Source of the DNA: Sclerodactyla briareus
Taxonomy: Eukaryota; Echinodermata; Holothuroidea; Dendrochirotida; Sclerodactylidae
Length of the DNA: 64,000 bases
Assembly (NCBI GenBank): GCA_026419785.1
Contig: JAODTK010000334.1
Location: 62,001 to 126,000 of the forward strand
Direction: 5' to 3'
Position 1 is the stretch's first letter. Each line of letters begins with the position of its first letter. The translations under genes were made by a program, and so were the position numbers. A model generated the notes under the pieces. That model saw only the letters and a list, made by a program, of their open reading frames with translations, did not search any database and was not told the DNA's origin. Shown piece after piece: positions 53,866 through 64,000 of the stretch.

Positions 53866-55079
53866 TATCAATAGTATTCAGGAAAGGCTTATCTGACGCT
53901 GGCGCATCTAACTGTACGGGCAAGTGAGGTTAAGAATATACAATCTAAAAAAACGGGGAAACTTGTTGAATGGCAAAACAATGGTGCCAAATTATGGGAC
54001 GGCCGTATGTTGATGCCAGAACATGTTGTAGAATATTAAACGTAACACTGGAATTTCTCATTCAACAGGGCCAGTCACACCAGGCTTCAAATTATGACCA
54101 CTTGCCGCTGTATCTGCTGCAAACGGGATGTTCTGAATGGGCAAAGAAGGGGCAGACAGCTGTGGGGCTTCAGGGGGTTCAAAACCTGTCAGGAGCACTG
54201 GCAAGTCGGAGATCGAATTGAGAATCTTGCGGAGATTTTGGCTGAAAATTACTTAGTTTGAGGTTTAGATTTCGTCGATTGTGCTCGGTTGGTGCCACGC
54301 CGCATCTTACGTACGGTGGGACATATGGAAATTTAGCTTAGGTATAGGATTCTAGGAGGAAGAATAAATTTGAATGAGAGGAAGGTCATAATTATCTAAC
54401 GGCTCATGTGGACCTTGAATCCTCCATGAGTGATAATTCAGTGAAATGCTTTTGGACGTGATTCGGCCTAATTGCCGCATTGATACACGTCGTTAATTTT
54501 GCCCATTCGTTGCTCGACGTGCCAGTTTGGAATAGACCTATATAATATATATTTCTTCAATCTTTTGAACTTTGACGCTTATAGTGTTCTTACGACCGAT
54601 GCGTCATCCACCATTCTGCACCTGTTTCCGCTTGTAGGCACGAACGCCACAATGGTAAGCGGTCCGTCCTAATAATATAATAAGTAGGGGACACAGCCAT
54701 ATCTCCGAACCGACCATTCAACGTACTCCAGACGACGGAACGTGTGTGAAATATCAGCATCATGGCAGCGACTTTACATTCTGCCATGTACAAGAAGGGT
54801 GTGAACGTTTAAAAGAGCAATGGAACATAGAGTAGCATTTCCGTGGCTGCAAGTAGGCAAGTGTAACCCAAAAACAGTTGTTGATTCAATGCCATAATAC
54901 ATGGGCAGTTCTAGGATCCTGGCCCATATTCTGCTTCCTAGAGAAGCAAGAAGTATGTAGTGAAGACATGCAATACTGAAGGCTGAAATTCCTGGTTTTT
55001 TCTCAACATGTTGTCCACGAAGTCGTCAGCAATTTCTCACTCGCATTCTCCGCCCTATCATTTTGGGTAATATATCCCC
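53866..55079. other. Unassigned
   Basis: No gene or named repeat is recognised. Confidence 0.4.
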
Positions 55080-56850
55080 ACTTCGAGAATATTATAGTTT
55101 TGGCCATCGTCAGTCTTCCGCCGCCGCGTCTCGACGGAGATTTTCGTTATTTTCAGTATTAACGCAATAACTCTCTAAACGCAATGTCCAATTGGACACA
55201 AACTTTGCACACATGTCGACCTTACAAAATCTCGGATGAGTTCCAAATTGGGCGCAGTCGCCATCCACTCTGGCGGCGCGGCCCTATTGGCTTTCAAAAC
55301 GACACTAAATGATAGGGTTTGTGACAAATAACTCCGCCAGGGCTCTTGTAGGATCCTTATGAAACTCTGCACACATGATTGCGTAATGGAAATCGGAAAG
55401 GTCGAAAAGTGCGCGTCAGGGCCGACCGCTCCGACAGCGGCCCATCGGATTCTTTTTGCGAAACTCCATTTTTCACTGATTGGGCGTTTTTGCAGATGGC
55501 GATCGTTTTTTAAAGTGCCAAACTTTTGTTTTGGCCCCTACGACCCGCCTACAGATTTTGCGCGAAGATAGTTTTTCCAGACTTTGACATTTTACCAGTC
55601 AGGAGTTGGCATAGTGCTCCAGGCCACTCTAAAGATACCATCTTTTCAGCTTGTCGTGATAAGTGATCATTCAGGAAGAGTTAAAGAGGCTATTCTACCA
55701 TCTTAGTCTATCTTCGTCAGCTCCTGTCTCAGCTTCGTAAGCCGATGGCGGGCCGGTTCGTGGGTGACACCTGGCCTCGGAAATTCTGTAGAGGCTAAAA
55801 CATACATAGCCAATCAAAGCCAAGTTTTCTTCAAAGGGGAAGACGAAGATGAGGTATGTAGATAGGCTTGATTTGTTCAGAGCCTGCGTGATAGATGCTT
55901 CACCAGGACAACCATGCGGATACATTTCCATTACGTGGCGATCTGAGTGGTATCTGCATGGAACTAATAATTATATTCACCCGCGACACGAGTAGTGTCC
56001 CGGGATGATTATGGTTTTCGGTGTGTGTAGCGCCGCCGGTCCCAGGTTCGCCGCCACCGGAAATTTAGGCGTCAGCCCAATAACTCATTAACGCTTTATC
56101 CGACTGATATGAAAACTTTGTGCACCTTGTTCCGTCGAGGCGTGTCCGACCCCTGTGATGACCCATGACATTCATCCTCATTCCTCCGGTTCCTGGGTTG
56201 CCCTTCACATTCATCCAGGAGATAGTCCTGTCATTTGCTTGATACCATCATCAATCGTAATCTTGGTCTGCCCCCGTTCCGTGTCTTCCATCGCCCATCC
56301 CCACCATTATTGTTTTATCCAGGGAGTCTGCTCGCATGTGTGCAACGAAGTAGTATTAGTTAAGCTGCTGTCTCAAGATTAGTGCATCAGTGTGAGTGAT
56401 GGATTTATTTCCGGCCAAAACTGAAACTTTCGTTCTATGTGCAGTCCAAGGGGTTCTTAGAAACCTTGTTCTCTTTGTGAAATCTCGTTTGAGTCCGAAA
56501 GTGGGCATCACTGCCAATGCCAGCGCTGGGGGACGCTAATTTGCAAATTCTCAAGTTAGTCGGATTTGCACGAAACTTGGTGGGTAGGGATTATAACTGA
56601 TCCCGAAAAATGTGGGAGTCATGTCAAGGTCGTAGAGGTAAATTTGCAAATTTATGCAATTTCTCCAAACTTCGTCAGATTGAACCGAAACTTGGTGGAT
56701 GTGGGAGCCGGACATTTGTTCCTGACGAAGTTAAGGTCATTCAAGCTTCGTGATCAATTTTGCAATAATTTATGTGACTTTGTTTGTAACTTTCAGGGAT
56801 TACAACAAAAAACTTGGTGGATGAGGGTTATCTTGGTTTCTGACCAAAAT
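55080..56850 (+). repeat. Repeat E (two copies) and F
   Basis: E copies near 55,085 and 55,995 share ATTATGGTTTTGG/CGG-type text, CGCCGCC, TTTAGGCGTCAG, GCAATAACTC and AACTTTGCACACATG. F (56,530-56,850) has modules of GCACGAAACTTGGTGGGTAG and CCGAAACTTGGTGGATG with AATTTGCAAATT. The order matches 39,236-40,145. Confidence 0.55.
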
Positions 56851-58954
56851 GGAGGCTTCATGGGCGTGTTAGATTACTTCTTCCCATCAGATGCTCTATT
56901 AAAGCGGGATATAATCGTGAGCGGTTCAACACGCATTTACACATGCCCAGTACGAGTTGCTCCATGCCAAAAAAACCTAAGGATGCCTTATTGTTAAAAC
57001 TTATGGGTACACATTTCTGGGGAATAACTGGTAATGGGTATTACATTTGGGAGTTAGAGCATTATCGGAGAGCTTGGTATAAGGTCGAGGCTGATTCAGG
57101 CCAACAAGCAATACCAATCAAATGAGCATTATTGGAGCATTTCCTTCAACGGTAGCCTTCCTAATGAGCTACATCATGGACTAGGACCCGCCTCGGTCCT
57201 GGAGTTGCATCCTCGGACTGGAGAGAGAGAGATGCCTCGGCCCTCATCTTGGCCTCGAACGGGGTTGCCAATAGGACTTGGCCTTGGGAAGTAGAGACCT
57301 CGACTGAAACACTGACCAATATCGCGCCTGTAGTAAGAGATGCGGATTCATGCTGTGTATCCAGATTTTTCGTACCAGAATTTAAATGCTTCATTGCGGG
57401 GTGGTCAGATCGGTCGAGTTATGGGTGATTTGACATATATGTACGATAGTGTACGTTATGTAGGAAGGACCTATCCGCTGTCTCCAACAAAACTACCTGT
57501 CATCGCTGGGTTGGAGAAAAGGTTCGAATATGAGGGGGCATACATGTCATGACTCCCTCGTGACTCGCATCTTGTTATATTAAGTTGTGAACATCATTTG
57601 ACGAGGATTCCATCCCATGCTACTAACGCGGACAGGGAGTTAATGGCATTATGTAGAGTGACTATTAGTTATAATAGTTTATAACATTTGACCATTTTAC
57701 TGCATCCCATAATTTAATCCCCACCGAAGTTTGGCCCCTCCCCAACTCTTCAAGTGGGGTAAAGGCCTGCCTCTTCCACGATGCCTTTCGTGTCTTCTGG
57801 AGGTCAATTCATTTGCTTAATAATACGGAAGAATAGTTTTCACTGTAGCTTCTGTAGAATCGTTGAAGACTGTTTGGTGGTGATAGGATGCCTCCCCTAG
57901 AGGGAATGCATCCTCTCCCTAATGATAAGGGTTTCTATTCCTCTCATAAATCATATTTTGTGATGTGTAAGAACGAACTTAAATCATTATATCATTAAAT
58001 CTTTTTCTTAGGGTTAAAGCCACCAATCAAAATTTGGGGAGTTTCTCACGTGAAAGTAAATGTTACGCCTGACTTCCATTGTCAGCCGCAAAACTCATTG
58101 GAGTTATAACAAACAGAACTAAATCAGCTTTGGGGTTGTGATTTCTTTCTAAATGTAACTGTAAGTAATTAAAAGACAAGCTACAATTTTTTTTACTGGT
58201 GCGCAACAATGAAAAGTTTGTTCATCCCTGTAGGTGACTCCACAGCAAAGATTATAGCGTAGGCCTAGACTGATGTAGGCTTTCAACTGGTCACTCATTT
58301 GACTGACGTGCCAACAACCTACATCCGTTTTTCCACAATGGCCAGTGATGTAACAACATTATGGCCCGTAACAACCTATGCAAGTACAAGCCGAGCCATT
58401 CTTTACTCAAACTTCATAGTCTACTGACCAAACATTACAATAATAGTCCTGAGTAAGGCTTCGCGAATGAGATTGGCTGGATATTGTTTCGGGCCTATTT
58501 TATCCTTGCGGCGACTGTGTAACCTTAATTTGTAGATTTTTGTAAATGTGAATTTTTATGTCGCCAGGCTTGCTGCAAGCTGAGGGCCTAACGTTAGGCA
58601 TAACCTAAGCCTAAGGCTCGGAGCCTCCTTCAGCCTACTTTGTCAGGTAACCACCGGAAATCTAACGCCTACAAATATACATTACCTATACTCTTTTACC
58701 CCCATCTTCATAAGTCCGAGAACTTTCAAGAAAATGCAAGTCACGTTCGTGACGCGTTCGGTATTGTAACGCTATGTCTTGTATGCCTTCGACCTCCTGC
58801 ACGTAACATACCACAAGCGCAGTCATGCTGCATAGCATGCGCCCACGTCCGATGTGCGTGCACGCATTTTTTTACGTAACGACTGTGGCAAGTCGGGGCA
58901 ATTTGTGCTGTCCTTTACCCTTTCCCCGTTCTTCAAACGTCTTCGAACATGTCC
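56851..58954. other. Unassigned
   Basis: No gene is recognised. A plus-strand open frame at 57,340-57,552 has no family motif. Confidence 0.35.
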
Positions 58955-59035
58955 GACTTGTGTTGTTGTTGTTATTGATTATTGTTATTGATTGTTGTGT
59001 TATTGTTATTGTTTCTTGTTGTTGTTGTTTTCGTC
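58955..59035. repeat. (GTT)n / (ATT)n microsatellite
   Basis: TTGTTGTTGTTATT-type tract with slips. Confidence 0.9.
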
Positions 59036-59599
59036 AATTGACCTCGGGTCATTGGTTATGACGTCAGAACGATTACGACGCCCGAAAATAATCCGGGTCA
59101 TAGGTTATAATGACTTTAGAACGATTACGTAATCGCCCGAAAATCCTCACTTTCGGCCCCCAAATACCCGCGCCTGCCGAAATATTTCATGATTTCTTAG
59201 TCCCTTCAAAATATGCAGGTATTCAATGCTTTCAACGCCATCAGGGCGGCTATAACGAAGATAATTGGCGTTTCAAACCCTTAAACCGTCGATCGGCTAC
59301 GAAACGGTATAAGTGTTTCCATCAAGCTTCGTGTGTGTTGCCACCGCCTTACGGTGGATTTCTGGGAACTTTTGCGTCTAGCCGTCTGTATTATGCTAAC
59401 TCCCTACTATATGGTTTCCTGCTATCCAACTAAACAGGTAACGAATAATCAGCATCAGCAGCTCGAATCGTCCCGTAGGGCAGGGAAATTCACGCCCGTG
59501 ACACCTATTCTCTCGCCGTGACCGCTGCACGGCTGACTGTACACCATAAGCGTATAATTTTATAGATACTTGTTTCTAGTTTTCCGGGCCTCTCAAGCT

Positions 59600-59957
59600 G
59601 GTCGCCCTACTATTTGACAGCATGTTGTGCGAAAGCAGTACAAACAGGCCAAATCGCACGCAATACAAGTTCCAACTCAAAGTTCCCACATCTCGAACTA
59701 GGACTTTTGGGTACAGAGTTTTTCCATGCAGTGTTCTGCACCTCCGCTTTGGAACTCGCTCCCCACTGATCTCAGACTCTTGGATTCCCTCGATCGATTC
59801 CAGGGGTTTTCTAAAGACCTTTCTTTTTTCTCAGTTAGGTAACTTTTTTGCTTCTATCTAATGTTTCTTATTCTTGATTGATTGTTTTACGTCCACGTAA
59901 CGCTTGAGCGCCACTGGTTGGATACGCGCTATATAAATAGATTATTATTATTAGGAT
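59600..59957 (+). mobile_element. LINE tail (CR1/L2-like) with 3' end
   Basis: It reads FQLKVPTSRTRTFGYRVF, then in another frame LWNSLPTDLR, then RFQGFLKTFLF. This is the ORF2 end with the LWNSLP motif. The tail GTAACGCTTGAGCGC, ATACGCGCTATATAAATAGA runs into ATTATTATTA. Truncated at the 5' side and shifted in frame. Confidence 0.85.
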
Positions 59958-60582
59958 TACACATTGTACTTTAATTCAACGAGAATCCCCCTGTTGGCGA
60001 CTGCCGGAATTTGGGAGGTCGACCACAGACAAAAAAGAGACTGGAATGTCATATACAGTTCACATTTAGTCATCCAAAATGATTTTATTTCATGACTGTA
60101 TTCGTCACTAAAGCATGCAACATATGATAAAATATCAACTTTGTTATACGCATGTAAAAAGAAGACATTCTGTATGCGTCAATTACTCTCGAATGAAGTA
60201 TATATCAATATGTTTTTCAGCAAATAGTCCGATGTCATCATTCGGAATTTCTCAAACAACGCTTATTATTTTTTTCTCTAACAGTTCGAGACATATATTC
60301 CTAGTTTATGAACAAAAAAATAAGGTGCAAAATTTACAAAATAGTTACAGGAGAATCATTATTCAGCCTAAACGTTCTCAGCCAACTCTTCATATAACAG
60401 CAATATGAAAATATAGACTATCCTTTTGATCTCTGAACATGTCTAAAGATATCACAACCAGTGTTGGGAATTTCAACTCTGCGCGGAACATCATCATTTA
60501 CTGACGAATTACCAAAATAACTTAGGAACGTATAAAAAGATACATTAACGACAACTTGCGACGCACACTACGGAAGTACCAT

Positions 60583-61425
60583 AAGCCGGTTTCCATGCCC
60601 GCGGTCGGGCGGGCGGGCCAGCGTCTAAAATCGCTCATCGTTATTTCAATGGAGCCGTTTCCATGCCCGGCGCGGGCGTTTTCATCGAAATCGGTTCAAT
60701 TTAACGTTTTTTCCGCCCGCCCTCGTGTCCGCTGTGGTATTTCGCAATCAATTCCCAGGGGATTTCCCTGCAATCTTACCGGCTTGAAGCCGGATAATGG
60801 GGAGTAAAGGACAATTTTATGTTTAAATTATGTTCCAAACAACATTCATAACTGTTTCAACACTAGGGATGAGATATCATACAGATTGTGTCTTCTTCAC
60901 GGCCAGACAACCTATTTGAACAACATTATTTGCATGTTAACCGATATGTTCAAGTATTGCTAATAATCTCCAAAACATTATGTGAAGTTTTAATAGTGGT
61001 CCGTAATTGTTGACATTCAGAACAATGGTTTTCAGAAAAGAAACACCGGTGTTTAGGTTAAACACTAGTAATGCGTCTCGGTGTTTGAAAACAACGACAA
61101 CAACTACAACGAGACAACGACAACACGACAACAACAAGACAACGACAAGCAGCGACAACAACAACAAACAACAACATAACAATAGTGACCATAATAACAA
61201 TATAATAATAATAACAATATTCTAATAGTTAGGCTACACATCGGGTTTATATGGCGCATATACACCTAAACTGAGAAGAGGTGCGTGACACCAGAAAACG
61301 CCCGCCCGCCCGCCCGGCCCCCCGGGGGTGCATGGAAACGAGTCTTCCAAAACGCCCGCCCGCCCGTTCGTCCGCCCTCCCGCCCGCCCGCCCGCCCGCC
61401 CGCGTGCCTGGAACGCAGCTTAGCT
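60583..61425. mobile_element. Non-autonomous DNA element with CGGG-rich inverted ends
   Basis: The left end reads TAAGCCGGTTTCCATGCCCG, CGGGCGGGCGGGC, then GCCGTTTCCATGCCCGG. The right end, reverse-complemented, reads TAAGCTGCGTTCCAGGCACG, CGGGCGGGCGGGCGG, then CGTTTCCATGCACCC. The matching order shows inverted repeats of more than 100 bp. The interior is AT-rich with a (CAA)n tract and no protein. Harbinger/ISL2EU-type elements can have such ends, but the family is not proven. Confidence 0.7.
61088..61200. repeat. (CAA)n-type microsatellite
   Basis: ACAACAACGACAAC-type tract inside the inverted-repeat element. Confidence 0.9.
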
Positions 61426-64000
61426 GCAACTTGGCTATTTGTCAGCTAAGTGTTTGCGCAGTGTAAGCAGCAAAATATGAGTAGGCCTACATATATTTCT
61501 CAGACGCGTAAGTATTTACATGCGGTACGATTGAACGTTTGCCAACGCGTACGAAAATATGTCACTCGCGCATTCCCGCAACGATATTCGTGATCGACTA
61601 TAAGTTCGAATTTGTTTTCTCCAATATCCTTAAGTGGATAATACTCTTACGCCCACATTTAGTCTATCTTGTCCATCGATTTACTGGGATAAGGAACTTC
61701 ACTGGAATGCTCGAACATATACATTCTCTCACTGACTCCCCAGCCTCGACGCAAAGCTAAGAAAACATATAATTATTAATAAACTGTAGAAAAAAACTGC
61801 AACACAAGCACTAAATATTTTTCTCCTGGACTAGAATCGAATGGAAGTATTATTGTAGGCTGTACAATGGTTTAGGACGTACCAGGAACAATTGTGTTAA
61901 TAATTTATGCAAACGACTAGATGGCGGAGAATATGCTTCCATAAAGTATATATACTTTATATAGACTTGGTTACCGTTCCACTGCACTCCTTCGGAAATA
62001 AGTTAACCACCCTATTCCTCATATTTTAAAAGAGGCCATGTCGGTTCGCAACCGCATCACCCCGGCAATTAATGATGGTGTTCGTTTATCACCGATACGT
62101 CACGACACAAGAATCGTTTCCACGGTAATGTTCATACTTATCTCACATTACATACTATCATCGCATATATCTTAGCGATGTTCAACCGCACTTGGACGAA
62201 CTCTTTTATGTTGTATCAAGTGCTAACGTACGTCGCCGTCGTATTTCCACCAGATTAGATGTGTACCGATTTAATAATTGTATTACATTTCCACATGTTC
62301 GGTTACCTTCCTCAGGCGATATATTTCACGAATTTTGTGTAGTGATTGACGGGTATGGCAGAGGTAACTCATCTAATTCTTATAAATGATGTCCAATCTC
62401 TAACACGAGGTGATGATTCAACAATTGAACTTGAACCACCCGTTAACCTGACTTTATATTGCATTTCCACATGCCTGATTTCATCATGCATTCGGAATTA
62501 GTTTGTTCCCAATTCCCGATAATGACGCCATTTTCGTCTCAGCCTCGTCCTCGTTCACTCCGTTTTAGGTACCATTCCAAGGCTGATATCCCCTCCTATC
62601 CCTCTATACGTTTTTCACCACCCTGCAGCCTGTCAGTCACGAGTCGGTACAGTGGGGTGGGTCCTCGATATTCGTGGCTATATATAGGATCTCCGACATC
62701 CACCACAGTACAACTATCACTCGATTCCAATTACCCACGATGTCGAGTTTGTCCTTCGGCGCATGGGAATAAGTTGGCTTCTCCCTACACCGCTATGCGA
62801 ACATAGCTAAGACTCTTGACGAATTTCCATATGGGGTGCGAATACACAGATAATACAGCTAGCCTGATTCGGGCGGATCAGATTATCGGCAGGTGAGCAC
62901 CCGGCTTAATTAGACAGGGGCAACGTCCGCGCTGATCTTCATTCCAGCGCCATGGATACACGTTTACGTAGCCAGTTATCGCCGTAGTTTCATTACAAGC
63001 CGTTTAAACAGACGGTTGGAGATGGGGAACCAGGTTCGGTTTAATTGGGCGAGGTCTGATCGGCGGTAATGTTCATTGAGCTATAGCTACATGATGCGTA
63101 CACAGGGCCCACGTGTGCGTCCCTCGAGTACGCGTTTTCCTGGTAGATTACTCGAGGCCAGGTCGCTTTTGTCGGCGTGCCCTCTTGGGTGAGCCGAGGA
63201 TGGGATTGTGACGGTCGATCCATGGGACAACCGTCGCGTGTTGCAGAACCCGACGACACCAAAGTTTGTTACAGAGCCGGAAAAATTGGCAGAAGCGGAG
63301 ACCGGTGATCTGTGGACAGATGAGCCCGGTTGAAGGGGTTCGTCGACGGTGAGACGGGGGGTGCTCTGTGGCCAGACGGGGGTGAACTGAGTACACGATG
63401 AGGAGGAAGATGGAACGAGGTAGTGGCGCGTTGGAGTGGGACCAGTTCTCGTTTGACATTGACCCTGTAGATGCTGATGTCGATGAGATATCAGGTTGTA
63501 TCATGTTGAAAGAATAAAAGGGCAATTGCTTCTTGGTGCATTTTGAGGGCTTGGAAGCGTGATCAAACGCAAATTGCAATCTCCTAGCAGGGACTGATAC
63601 TCATATGTGACGGTTAGAAGTACAAGTGGGTTCTCGCCCGCTAGTCTCGCATCGTGTTTCGCGACCAGTGGTTGTCTCTGTACACTGCTTAGCTGAGGAT
63701 ATTTGATGACTTTGGCTCGTCAGTGGCATATAATGACACATGAATTGAAGCTACAAAAGGCTGTAATTTGGAAGGTACTAAGAATTTTTCATCTATAAAT
63801 GTTCCTGTAAACCCTCTACCCAAGAATGTCTGACAAATATATTGGTGAAATCAATGAGTTTATGCACACCAATAATCTCCAGGAGGCACGATAGGGTATA
63901 CAGGAGGGTCAGGACAACATGAGCGTCCTCTTCTCCTAGAGTAGAATTGTTCCATTATAAACCAGATATTGAATGCTATTTCTATGTTTTCTCTTATCCA
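61426..64000. other. Unassigned, CpG-richer right end
   Basis: Open frames of up to 143 codons lie on both strands (62,459-62,806 plus; 63,148-63,579 minus). None shows a motif I recognise, and they overlap or lie near each other without splice logic. A real exon here cannot be excluded. Confidence 0.35.

Noticed and set aside
56566-56997. 143-codon plus-strand open frame
   Set aside because: Most of it lies on the GAAACTTGGTGG modules of repeat F.
63148-63579. 143-codon minus-strand open frame
   Set aside because: No recognised motif, codon pattern looks random, and the region is CpG-rich, where long chance frames are common.

Overview
This is eukaryotic genomic DNA: long introns with GT/AG splice sites, abundant microsatellites, tRNA-derived SINEs, LINE tails and many small dispersed repeats, with no operon-like gene packing. 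The repeat style (tRNA SINEs followed by a GGGTCATAC-type sequence, CR1/L2-like LINE tails, TTTGACC/AAGGTCA-rich modules, frequent AGGCCTA words) suggests a marine invertebrate, perhaps a deuterostome such as an echinoderm, hemichordate or amphioxus. The species is an inference and I could not fix it.

One host gene dominates the left 39 kb: UFL1, the E3 ligase for the ubiquitin-like protein UFM1. It lies on the minus strand from an ATG at about 38,871 to a stop at 2,294-2,296. I assigned 18 exons by matching recalled human UFL1 (about 794 aa). Together they give about 2.3 kb of coding sequence, close to full length. Exon order is fully collinear and most splice sites are canonical. One short exon, expected between 35,031 and 36,488, was not found. 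Many exons need small frame changes to keep matching UFL1 although their splice sites are intact. This fits an unpolished long-read assembly best; a decaying gene copy is the alternative.

The UFL1 introns hold most of the named repeats: a 58-bp minisatellite of about 25 copies (31.7-33.2 kb), a LINE tail (3.8 kb), a fold-back element (13.3-13.6 kb), an atypical GC-richer block that may be an old retroelement (13.9-18.0 kb), a TGCAAATTAGAC-marked repeat field (22.9-25.9 kb), and several dispersed families that recur elsewhere in the window.

From 39 to 64 kb I recognise no host gene. The most unusual object is at 42.41-45.79 kb: a roughly 3.4-kb structure bounded by inverted repeats of about 75 bp. 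Its two arms are packed with the palindromic hexamer GATATC at about 20-21 bp spacing, flanking a CpG-richer core of about 1.4 kb. A related GATATC array without these ends lies at 50.9-51.3 kb. Other elements are two more LINE tails with genomic (ATT)n tracts, two tRNA-derived SINEs, an inverted-repeat element with CGGG-rich ends at 60.58-61.42 kb, and a possible DNA-transposon pair of ends at 49.45 and 50.77 kb.

All homology calls come from reading translations and recalling families; no search was run. Exon edges marked approximate may be off by a few bases.
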